The translations under genes were made by a program, and so were the position numbers. 64,000 nucleotides of DNA. It comes from Dasyornis broadbenti. Its lineage: Eukaryota > Chordata > Aves > Passeriformes > Dasyornithidae. Below, piece by piece: positions 27,406 through 38,095 of this stretch. How positions within the stretch are numbered: the first letter of the stretch is position 1; each line of letters begins with the position of its first letter. The stretch spans positions 124,001-188,000 of the forward strand of contig VZRN01000791.1 of NCBI GenBank assembly GCA_013397935.1, written 5' to 3'. Below the pieces are notes generated by a model. The model was not told the DNA's origin. It saw nothing but the letters and a program-made list of their open reading frames with translations, and did not search any database.

Positions 27406-28398
27406 TGTTTGGTTTGCAGGACCAGGTTTTGGTAGTGGTGGGGCTAAAGGGGTGGCTTCTGTGAGAAGATGCCAGAAACTTCCCCCATGTCCAATCTAGC
27501 CAGTGTCACCCATGGAACACATCAGCAATGGTGGCAGTACTTCTGGGATCATGTATTTAAGGAAGGGGAAGAATCTGCAGTAGGGAGATTCAGCAAGAGA
27601 GAGGAGTGAGAATATGGGGTAGAAACAGCTCTGCAGACACCAAGGGCAGAGAAGGAAGGGCAGGAGGTGCTGCAGGCACCAGAGCTGAGGTTCACCTGCA
27701 GCCTGTGGTGCAGACTGTGGTGGGGCAGCTGTGCCTCACGGAGGACCACGGTGAAGCAGAGATCTGCCTGCAGCCTGTGGAGATCCCCATGGCAGAGCAG
27801 AGCGCAGAGAAGCTGAGACCCTGTGGGAAGCCTATGCTGGAGCTGGTTTGCTGGCAGGACTTGTTACCACATGGGGTATTCGCACTGGGGCAGTCTGTTC
27901 CTGAAAGACTGCTCCATATGGAAGGGACCCATGCTGGAGCAGTTTGTGAAGAACTTGCGTGAAGGTCTCGCATTGCAGAAGTTCGTGGAGAGCTGGCTTC
28001 TGTGGGATGGAGTAGGGGAAGACTGTACAGAGTCCTCCCCCCAAGGAGGAAGGAGCAGCACAGACATGTGATGAACTGATCATAGCCCCTGTTTCTCACA
28101 CCGCTGCACCTCTGTTGGGGTAGGTAGAGAATTCAGGAGTAAAGTGAAGGCCAGAAAGAAGGGAGGGGTGGGGGCAAGGTGTTTTAAGATTTGTTCTTAT
28201 TTTCTTATTATCTTAACTCTGATTTCATTGGCAATAAATTAGATTAATTTTCCTCAAGTCAGTTTTGCCTGTGGAGGTAACTGGTGAGTGATCTCTCCCT
28301 GTCCTCATCTCAACCCTTGAGCTTTAGTTGTATTTTCTCTCGCCTCTCCAGTGGAGTTGGGGAGTGACCTGGTGTCCAGCCAAGGTCAGCCCATCACA
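27406..28398 (+). mobile_element. Older solo LTR related to the 9317-10934 LTR
   Basis: The first 60 bases align with the start of the LTR at 9317 (shared TGGTTT, CCAGGTTTT, TAGTGG and GATGGCT/GGTGGCT blocks). Near the 3' end both share GATGAACTGA, AATAAATTAGAT (polyadenylation signal here 28233-28238), GTTTTGCCT and TCATCTCAACxCxTGAGC. The end CCATCACA mirrors the terminal CA of the other copy. I could not find a matching target duplication at the limits, so the ends are uncertain by a few bases and the copy is presumably older. It lacks the (GA)n array; only a short AAGAGAGAGG remains at about 27595. The frames of 80-135 codons inside it are not genes. Confidence 0.7.
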
Positions 28399-30304
28399 AC
28401 CAGACACATAATCTGTGGAAGGGATCTGCTTGGTCTATAGCTGTTGGCATCTGCCACAAAAAATGGGAGAAGTGGGTTGCACTTCTGTGTGATTGGAGCC
28501 CTTGAGCATGGTGTTAAAATGCCGGGGTGGGTGAGAGTGTGTAATTGCTGGAGGTTGCTCAGTTTGGTACATGGAACAAGTCTCCTAAAATCTTTTGACC
28601 TGCATGTCTTCAGGAGTGATCATTCAAAGAGCTTCAGCGCTTAACTAGTTGAAATTTGAAAGGTGTTTATAGAAGCTGAAGGCATGAAGTACTTTCAAGT
28701 TGAATAAAAGCTGCCATGGTTCAGACGAACAACCTCTTCTATCCTTTAATCTACCTGTGGTCATACCGGGAATACCAGTCTGCGATCATATCTCTGGGCT
28801 GATATTTGGGGTTAGGGTTCTTTCACTGAGAGGAAAAGTCTTCACAAAAAGTGATAAAAATGGTCATACCTGTCTCTTAAAAAAAAAATCCCAAAGCTCG
28901 TTTGTTTTATTTAGCTTGTTTTAATTTGTCATATACATAAGAACCATGAAGTCTAATCTGCATATGCCTCATCATGGTTGTTGTTTTTATTTCTGTCTAG
29001 ATTAAAATGTAAATATAAGTACAGAAAAGCATCCATATTAAGAATTCAGCGACTGACTTGTTATAATTTAATTTGTGTCTCAGACTGGGCATTTGTGCTT
29101 TAGCTAGTTTAATTTGCATTTGAATGAGTAAGTAGAAACTTTGAATTGGATACTCAATTAGAAAATGGTATGCAGGTACATTCTTCCTTACTGTAGCCTC
29201 CAGACACATTTAAAAGTTCAAGTTCTAGGTTTCTTATTCAAAAATTAGGCTTGTATTTAAAAAGTATTGTTGGGGTTTGTTAGTTCTTTTCTCTACCAAA
29301 ATCAAATGTAGAATTACCAGACTTTAATTAGGACTTAGTTTCAGAAGTGTTGGTTTTTTCTTTGCGTTGAAGAGTAACAGTTTTGGTGTTTTACTTGCTG
29401 GTGGTCTTGAAAAACAGTAGGATCTGGTAAGAGATAAGAGGTAAGCAGAGCTGATGCACTGACAAGCACCAGTTCACAGAATCAAATTAGATTAAATTTA
29501 CTGCAACTGAGCAAAAGAAATACTTCTACATATATATTTAGAACATGTTGGAGAGGGTCTGTAATTTGGAAGTTTGTTTAATACCACTTTTATGGGGAGG
29601 AACTTTAGAGCTTGGCAACACCAGCATTAGTGCTAGGAAATTGCAGGTGGGAGATGCAGACAAATAAGTACTTGCTATTGAACTGGCTTATTAAATGCTA
29701 AAAAAGCCATGGCATGTCACTTCTAAAACATCATGTCAGAAACATTTTTTAAAAAAATATATTGCAAGGTAAAGAATGAAGAACAGGAAAGGGGGAGGAG
29801 AAGGCAGAGTGCGAAGTATGACCAAAGATGAATCTGCACATTCTCAGGCTGCTGGAACATCCCCAGTGCTGCATGGAGAAGTGTGAGGGTGCCAGGCATG
29901 TCTGGTGCTCCTGGAAGTCTCTAAGGCTTCTGCCTCAGTTACTGGGGTACAGCATGCTGTTATAGGCCCAGTAAATTCAGCAGCAACAAATGCATCCATT
30001 TTCAGCAAGAAAATTGTAAAAACACAGGAGAGCAGAGAAGATACAGATCTACCAAAAATTTCTATATTAAATGTATAAGGGGCCAGGCAGCAGGAAGCTC
30101 TTTATAGCAGAATTTGTTTAAAAATTCATCAGACTGGAAAATTGAGGTAGGCTCAGAGGAGTCTTGCCTTTCCAGTTCAGATGTTCTCTGCTAATTTCAG
30201 GCTAAAGTGCATGGCACATATGGGTGAAGCAAGTGGTTTATGCCCACACCAGAATTTCCTTTGGGGAGATTTATAGTGATGTTACTGAGAGAGATGCATG
30301 TTTA

Positions 30305-30345
30305 AGACTGGAAGGGGCATCTTGGATCACTTGAGTTGGTGCCCA
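30305..30345 (-). repeat. Possible ancient CR1-like 3' end
   Basis: The segment GACTGGAAGGGGCATCTTGG and what follows resembles the reverse-complemented CR1 3' motif (GAAGGGACCT...GATCA...GTCCA). The match is short and diverged, so this is weak. Confidence 0.25.
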
Positions 30346-31564
30346 CACAGTTGCAGATGATAATATAAATTCCCCTTATGAATTGACTGATTCCCTTTAA
30401 AAATTATGTTTTCTGTCATTGTTTCTTCCATTCAGAAGGGCAGAAAACTTCAGCTTGTCAGGAGGCAGTAATAATACATTAGTTTTGTGGTAGTATTTGA
30501 ACTGTAGCTTAAACACTTCCATCTCCAGTATGTTTAGATAATAAAGTCTTCTTTCTTAGTCTTCCATCATGTGATAGACTCTTCTTGCAAGTAAACATTC
30601 TTTTTACTTTTTCAAGTTATATCAGGTCTTGAAAATACATTAGCAGAAATGAGCTGTTGAGTTGAGGCTTCACTGTGGTTATTGTACAGTGACATTAATA
30701 CTTTGTCCCCAGGTATAATTTAGGTTTCTGTTTCTGTTGAGCTGTCAGACCATAGTTGCTGTGTCATTATCTGTCATGCCGAGGCTTGTCTGCTTGTGCA
30801 GCACTTGCAAGTGAGGTGTTCTGGAGGACTTGCATTTCTGTAACTTTCGTTCCATTTCTGTTATTCCACTCCTGAGGAATTCCCACATCCATCTATGTGG
30901 TGTTCTCCTTTGTTCTGATGGCAGTATCGTAGCATCTCTCTGCTCTGCTCAGCCTGCCAGTGTTCATCCTTGTCAAAATTTGCTTTGCGAGCAAACACAG
31001 TGTCAGGAGGAGCAGAGCTGTTGACTTGGTTCTGAGCTGTAATGTGCCATTGTCTTGACTAAAGCTGTGGTAAGTGGCACAGTGTTTTCTTCATGTCTTA
31101 ACTTTAGAAGGTTAGTTTATTCATCTGGTATTAGATTCTAAGTACAAATATGATGGAGGTTTTGGGACAAAACATTTTATTAGTGGAGAAATGACTGAAC
31201 TGTGAAAATGTAGTGAATAAAGCAAGATGAATGAGGATAGAAAACTTGACGGGTATTTGTTAAGGCACATGAAAGTGTTGGACTTTTATTCTAAAGATAA
31301 AGTCATATCTGTTTATACCTGATTTTTTTTTCTTATAGGTGTGCAGAGCTGAACCTAGTTCAGATGATGCTGTTTATATTCATCATCAGAATTTTCTTTT
31401 TCTCTTACTTTACATGTGTGCATGAATATATCCTTACTACAGCTGACTGAAAGGAGCAATCCGAACAAGGATGTCTTGGATCTCAAAATCAATACCTGAC
31501 AAGTTAGGACACAGTTTGGTTCACTGTCCTTGATGTTATGATGTCCAAGGTGATCCACACCCCC

Positions 31565-31652
31565 CTATTGTTTTTTGTAATTTTTTTGCTGTTTTTTTTT
31601 TTTTGGTTTGGGTTTTGGGGTTTTTTTGGTGGGGTATTTTTGTGGTTTTTTT
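31565..31652 (+). repeat. T/G-rich tract
   Basis: Plus-strand low-complexity T and G, including several GGGTTTT-like units. Confidence 0.75.
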
Positions 31653-33096
31653 CCTGTTACCGCCTGTTCATTGAAAATAGAAGAATTCACATAGCTGGAG
31701 CTACAAAGTTTGGGGAAGTTTTTTGAGACATAGAACATAAAGGAACTTTGAAGGTAAATCTGTAATCACTTTTTACAGCATTTCAAAAGTAGGACATAAT
31801 TTAATTGCTCTGACTGTATCATTAGAACTAATTTTTTTGTGTTTTAAAATGTCAGTTGCATTAAGGTATAAAATTAATTCATAATTGTTTAATGGAGTGT
31901 AAACTCAGTAGAAGAAGTAATGTAGTGGCACATAAAGGAAGTAGATGAGAAAGAAAGGTATGGGAGAATGGTGAAAAATACCACATGAAAAATCAGTATG
32001 ACGTTTCCTTTCTTCTCTTATCAATGTCAGATCTCCTGTTTTCAGGCACAGATAACAGCATTTTTGTAGGACAGGTAAAGGAGATCTAAGTAATACGGAA
32101 AGTTTGATTCCTTATGAACTTCTGAATTGAGTGAAGAAACCAAAACTGGTATTTCCAGTGTGTCAGTTCTGTGAGAAGTCATGCACTTCTTTTCACACGC
32201 ATCCAACTTTCCCCACCACACATTTGAAAAAGAAATTGTTGCTTTTGCTGCTGTGTAACTAGACCTTGAAGGAACAGAGCAATGAAGTACTATTGAGAGA
32301 GGTTGGTGGCTGCATGACTGACAGGAAGGAGACTGAAGGATGCCCAGTACCTGAGAGTCTGTCTACATTCTTTTATTGTTGGTGGGTTTTTTCTTTTGTT
32401 TTTTTTTTTTTTTCTCTCCACAAATGCTAAGGTTACAAGTATTGCAATATCTCCTTTTAAGAAGAGGAAATACTTGAGATAGTGAAAGACAGAAAAAGAC
32501 ACTGGAAGAATATTGATTCCCAACCAGCATCTTGTGAGTAGAGTGATCCTGAATGTTTTTGCTCCAATTCTCTGTATATTCACCAGTTACTTTGTCCTCT
32601 GTGTTACTGAAAGGAAGAAGTCATATTTCAGAGTGCCAGTACAGCAGTGCCCTGCTATTTCTCACTTAGATGCAAGAAAGGTTGCTCATTTTTTGTACAT
32701 GTGAACCAACACAGAGATAGTTCCAAACAGCCAGGGTCTCCTCCCTTGTAATTAGGAAATCAGAATGAATGGTTTTCTATTTCTTAACATGCATCATTTC
32801 TTGCCACTATCCACACAGTGTAAATGCAGTGATAAAATGAAAATGAAGGAGGGGGAAATAGCCTGTCCACTAATAGATTTTTAGTAAGGAATATGCATAA
32901 TTCTTTGAAATGACACACAGCTGGACAGCTTCCAAAAATGGCATTGTAATGAGACTCATGCAAGCTTTAGGTTTGACTGCCTATAACTTAGGGCAAAATA
33001 TTTGTTATCATATGTTTTTTCTACTAAACATTAGTTGACTCTGGCTGTTTTAGTGGCATAATAAATTATAGAGGAAGTTAGTTATTTCAGATTTAC

Positions 33097-33160
33097 AACA
33101 ACAAAATCAAACCACAAACCCTGAAGAAATAAACAACTCAACCAACGAATCAACCCAATC
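33097..33160 (-). repeat. A/C-rich tract (T/G on the minus strand)
   Basis: Low-complexity AAC/ACC-rich plus-strand sequence, the only such tract noticed with T/G on the minus strand. Confidence 0.6.
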
Positions 33161-33973
33161 CCAAGGAATGCTGTAACAAGGTTGTAAGGCTTCATGCTCT
33201 GGAGTTAAGTGTTTGACTTTGGTGTTAGCAATCAAAACTCTTGTTATTTTGTAAGACATAGCATATGGAAGATAAACCTAGATAAGTAGAATGTTTTACT
33301 TTTGTATTCATTTCTCCCCAGCAGAAGGAAATTGGTGGTGAGATGATAAAATACAAGGCAGCCAAAGATGATTGCTCCTACTGAAATCTCATCCTCCTTG
33401 GTTATGAAAGCTAGTTTCCTGCAATAGCAAACAGTGACAGCCTCTGCATGTAGTATTTCTCTTAAAGCAGAGGACATGCAGTCTTGAAGTGCAAAACTGG
33501 TTTATTGTAGATTGATTATTCAGTTTAGGGGTTTTTGCTGGCTTAGTATGGTTTTCTGTTTTTTAAGTAATAAAGATAAATCTGAAGAAAAATCTGAAAA
33601 AAAATGTAAAAATATTTTTAAAATTGATATATTGACTTTCCTGCGAAGTGGTAAATATCACTCTTCATGAGTAAAAATTATGCAGCAGGGTAGATGGTTT
33701 GTTTTTCCCACTAACAGTTTAAGAAAAATATCAGATTAGACTATCAAGAAAAAATTCTTAAATCTCTATATTTTACATTCAGACATTAAGCTATAATATG
33801 AGCTATATGACTTTTCAGTTTTTGGAGCTGGCTGATAAATGCAGTTACAATATTTTTTCTTACACTGCAGTAAATATTCAAGGGATAGTGGAAAGGCAGG
33901 ATATAAAATGAAATCACATCTCTAGCTGTAAAGCAAGTGTAATGTTAATGTGCCAGACTTCCAAAACTGTCAG

Positions 33974-34225
33974 ATCATAAACTCACAGAATGGTTTGGGT
34001 TGGAAGGGACCTTTAAGGTCATCTCGTCCCAAGCCCCTGCCATGGGCAGGATGTCTTCCACTAGACCAGGTTGTTCCAAGCCCCATCCAGCCTGGCCATG
34101 AACACTTTCAGATACGGAGCTTCCACAGCTTCTCTGGGCAACATGTGTGGTCACCACTCTCACAGTTAAGAACCCAAACCGCCCCTCTTTCAGTTTGAAG
34201 CCATTCCCCCTTGTGCCATCAGTAC
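33974..34225 (-). mobile_element. CR1 LINE 3' fragment, part 1 (minus strand)
   Basis: The plus strand reads as the reverse complement of a CR1 3' end: ACAGAATGGTTTGGGTTGG, then GAAGGGACCTTTAAGGTCAT, CCACTAGACCAGGTTG, CCAAGCCCCATCCAGCCTGG, CTTCTCTGGGCAAC and CTCTTTCAGTTT. The order matches the CR1 consensus as I know it. The copy is 5' truncated like most CR1 copies and is split by an LTR at 34231-34882, resuming at about 34888. Confidence 0.9.
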
Positions 34226-34230
34226 ATATC

Positions 34231-34882
34231 TGTCTTGGGGTGACATTATGAAAGTCTTATATTCCATATCATCTGCTTTCTGCTCAGACAATATGTTCTG
34301 TAACTTTAAGAAGCTGGGAGAAACTCTGCTGGCCTGGGTTGTTTGAAATTCCTCCCCAGGTGTCTGGTCTTGAAGGGACGGGGGCGGGGAAGACGGCTGG
34401 GAGGTCCGGTTTTTTTTCCCCTCTCGCACTCTCTCTGGGGCTTCCAGCAGCAGCGGCAGCAGCAGTGGCGAAGGCCTGTTCCTTCTTCGGTTTTATCTGT
34501 TTGGACTGTTTTTCTCAACTTGCTTTCCCATCCGAGACATCAGACAACACCCGAGAGGAAGCAGGTGAGAATCCTTCAGGAAGCCACCTGAGGGACTTCT
34601 CCCAGCCCCGCAGTAACCCCCGGTGGGGGGGGTGGAACTACGCCCAAGGGAAAACAGAACACTAAAGTCCATCAGACTGTTTGGTCAGGTCTAATAAGTC
34701 CTTTTCTTTTTCCCATGTTTTATGGGCATTTGGTTTTGTTTGTTAAATAAAATGGGTTTTTCTTTCATTTTCACCCAAGAAGGATTGTTGTGGTGGGGGG
34801 AGGAGGTGCCAGAGGCCTGTTCCTGTGGGGGAGGCGCTTAGTAGAAGCATTTTCCTCCTAAACTTGTCTCGAAACTAAGACA
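34231..34882 (+). mobile_element. Solo LTR nested in CR1
   Basis: The 652-bp element starts TGTCTTGGGG and ends ACTAAGACA (terminal inverted match TGTCTT/AAGACA). It interrupts the CR1 consensus cleanly. The flanking 5-mers ATATC (34226-34230) and GTATC (34883-34887) match at four of five bases, consistent with an aged 5-bp target duplication. AATAAA lies at 34746-34751. It contains a GC-box-like GGGGCGGGG near 34381-34389 and CpG-rich sequence that may have been the LTR promoter. No internal viral genes are present. It differs in sequence from the LTRs at 9317 and 27406. Confidence 0.85.
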
Positions 34883-34887
34883 GTATC

Positions 34888-35035
34888 CTTGTCAAAGGAC
34901 CCTCTCAGCTCACCTGTAGAGTACTGGGAGACTGCTGTAAGGTCTCCCCAGATGCCTCTCTCCACCAAGCTGAACGGACCCAACTCTCTCAGCCTGTCTA
35001 GTTAGGAGAGCTGCTACAGTCCTCTGATCACAGTG
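34888..35035 (-). mobile_element. CR1 LINE 3' fragment, part 2 (minus strand)
   Basis: The CR1 match resumes after the nested LTR: CTGTAAGGTCTCCCC, AAGCTGAACGGACCCAACTC, TCAGCCTGTCT and AGGAGAGCTGCTACAGTCCT, then CTCTGATCA. The match fades at about 35035, the 5' truncation point. Confidence 0.88.
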
Positions 35036-35904
35036 CTTAAAAAAAAAATCTCTGAAATGGAGCTTAAAACATGAAGGGCTAAAACTAGACATCTTTCACA
35101 TTTAATATGATTGCAGTAATTTTTTGAGATTATTAGTAGTGTTGTTATGGTTGTGTGGGAAGAGACTGTTACAGAGTAAAGAGCTGTCTTACTGCCTTTT
35201 TCCTACTCTCACCTTGAGTGGGAGGAACATGGAAGGAAAGGACAGAGATAGAGTTACATATGGTCTCTGCCAGTTTGATCACTCTAGCAGGTTAGAGATT
35301 AGCCTGGTAAAAGTAATATATCTGTTTGGATGAAGACTTTTGGACTTCAGCTGACTAACCCAGAAACTCAAAAAATGAGAATCTTCCATGAAAATGAAAA
35401 CTAATGTACTAGAAATGAGACCTAAAATGCGAGCAAGTACAAAATTAGTGACATCTCAAAGCAGATAAAGATGTCAGAATTAACATGATTGCTGTTTGCA
35501 GTGGTGTGGAGTTGAAGATGTGAGTCTAAATCCCCTTTGCCAGTACGCGACTTGCAGGATAGGGAGGAAGATCTGTACAATCATCCCATGTATATTCATA
35601 AGTGTTCACTGCAGGGTACGTGGAGCTTGCATGTGTCAACTCCTAGGAAGTATCTCAGCCCCTTAAAGAAATCATTTTCATATAGAAGAAGCAAGTCAAC
35701 AAGAAAGACTGAGGGGGTCATGGCTTTCTGTGATTTTCTGGTCTCACAGCTGGACTGGCTACTGTGATGTGTTGACATTGCTGCAGTCAGCCAAAGAAGC
35801 TGAAGCCAGGAGTTGAGGAAGAAATAAAAAGTGCATGCTTGTACTTATTTTCTGGTTGGTATTCTTTGTAATGAGCCTGTAAAAAAAATGGTGAGTATAG
35901 TTTT

Positions 35905-36015
35905 GGGTTTGTTCATTTTGTTTTGTTGTGGCTTTTGTTGGTGATGGTTGTTTTCTTTAGTTTGGGTTTTTTGTTGTTGTTTTCTTTTGTGTGTGTGTTT
36001 TGTTTTAGGTTTTTC
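35905..36015 (+). repeat. T/G-rich tract
   Basis: Plus-strand low-complexity T/G sequence, including a GT run near 35989-35999. Confidence 0.7.
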
Positions 36016-37879
36016 TTCTTTCATTTTGCAAATTTTGTTGGGTGAGTCTTCTAAAACTGGCTTCTGTGTGAAGAATTATGAAAGCATGAAGCAGTTACTG
36101 CCTGGCCATAGCTGCTCTTTCAGACCTTCTGTTTGTGCCAACACACATCCTGTTCTTGTTGCTGAATTGTGGATTATGGCTGTTGTGTGCAGCATGCTTG
36201 AATGAATATGACATGAGAAAAAAGATTTCTGCTGGGAGGCAAAAGCCTTGCGGACATGAGCCCTGTTCCTTAATTATTTTTTTTATTATTATTTTTAGTT
36301 GCTTTTTTCTGTGGAGAGAAAAGGGTGATTCCTTACTCACTATACTGACAATACAATGTGGAGGCTTTATTACCCCTGGGAGAGCCCAAGGACCCTGTAT
36401 GTTCCCATAAAGAAATGCATTTTGCCCTAAAAAATGAACAGTTCATTGTAGCCAGTGTCAGATTAACAGATTGCTATGGCTTTGTGATCTATTGGTTCAG
36501 TGTGTGTTAATTTTTTTGGTTTTGGTTTATAAACATAGCTTTTGGAAGTCTAGCCCACAGTTGTATCAGAAGAAATGCCTGTTAACTTAATTTTTTCTAA
36601 TTTCAGTGGTTATGCAAAAACTAATTTTTGGATACTGTACAAACCGATGAAGGAATGTGAGGATATCGCTCTGCCATCTGAAAGTTGCAAAAAACCCTTT
36701 TCATAAGATTATAAACCCCACTAAAGGCTTAATTACTTGACATCCATCCCTATTAGTGGGCAGAGAAGGCAGGAATTGGAAAAATTATTTCCATACTGCT
36801 GAGGATTTTTTTTCTCTTTTCTTTTTATTCTCTTGCAGTCGTCAGATTCAGGAGTTGCTTAGATTACTTTTTGAAGGTCTAAAGATGCAATATTCAGAAT
36901 ATAGGTGGGATTTTTTTTCACATAGTTGAGTAGCAGAAGAAATACGTTGTATAAAGGCAATGTCAGGATCAAGAGCATTAGACTTTTTTATCTGAAGTGT
37001 GAGGTTTTAATAGCCTTTTAAAAAGCTATTGTGAAGCACTATTCGTCTTCTACAAAGGTTAAGTTTTATAGCTTGCTAAAAATGGTGTTTGCTTAGGTTG
37101 TAAATGCATTTTGAATTCTCTAGTATCGCCTTAGTGTGGTGAAATTGTAATGGATCTTTTCTGACCAATGACCAAAACAGTGAAATGTATTTCTTTTTCT
37201 CAATAGACAGTTTCTCCTCTATTATTATAAAAGTATAATATATTTCTTTTAATAGAGGAAATGGCCACTGGAATGTGAATATGTCAAGTATACTGTGTGC
37301 TGTGAATGAAAGCACTTCAAGCCTTAAAAGTTAGGTCAGTGAAAAATCATGAGGGAGAAGATTACAGGTAGCCTCTGGCAGCCTTCTGGCAGACTTGTGG
37401 TCTGATCCCTCGGCATCTAGATCAGACTGGACAGGGATTGTATTGGCCAGTTCTACCTGGTGAACGACTTCAAAATTATCAAGAGATGAAAAAAGGCACG
37501 TAACATCTGGCTAACAAGGAGATACTTGTTTATCTCAACACTTCCTTGAGTATTTTCAGTCTGAGGATGCATCTTTGTGTGTTCTTGCAGGGGGATTCAC
37601 CTGAGCATGAACTTATGATCTTGGACAAAGAAAAGGAATTCTGGCTTGTGTCACCCAAGCTTCTTATTTAAGAAATGAATGTAAGGGGTTGGTTTGCTTT
37701 TTTTAACTACACAGCAGTAAAACATCAATCTGATTCTAGTTACTTTTTCCATTATTTCCAGTATTTTTCTTAGCCTATGTATACACAGGATAAACAAGTG
37801 AAACGGAGATTGACAATATTAAAAGAGCCTGCTGGCTTCTTGGACAGAATGTGCTGAAAACCACAACAATTCTGTGCTA

Positions 37880-38095
37880 TTTCTTTGGGGTTTTGTTTGT
37901 TTGTTGGGGATTTTTTGTTTATTTTTGGTTTTGTTGGTTGGTGTGGGTTTTTTTTTTTTCCCCCTGGTTGTTGTTTTGGGTTGGCTTTCTGGGTTTCTTT
38001 TTTTTGTTTTGCTTTGGTTTTCTTTTTATTTTTTGGTTTGTTTTTTTCTTTTTTTAGTTTGGTTTTTTTGGTTGGTTTGGTTTGGGGATTTTTTA
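37880..38095 (+). repeat. Long T/G-only tract, about 215 bp
   Basis: The longest such tract in the window. The plus strand is almost free of A, and C is rare. It has several GGG or GGGG runs separated by T-rich spacers. The Phe/Leu/Trp/Gly-rich frames across it are compositional artefacts. Confidence 0.85.

Larger units (their letters stand above)
28399..33973 (+). other. Intronic DNA, low-complexity tracts only
   Basis: No exon or RNA gene was recognised. The segment contains a T/G-rich tract at about 31565-31652, a T run near 32398-32414, and an A/C-rich tract at about 33097-33160 (the opposite strand sense to the other tracts). There is a possible ancient CR1-like end at 30305-30345. Confidence 0.5.

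Noticed and set aside
27606..28099. Frames of 80-135 codons on both strands near 27.6-28.1 kb
   Set aside because: They lie within an LTR-like repeat related to 9317-10934, show no viral protein motif, and LTRs are normally non-coding.
30917..30935. GGCAGTATCGTAGC match to the start of U4 snRNA
   Set aside because: Only about 14 bases match. The following sequence does not continue into the U4 stem and no 3' part is present.
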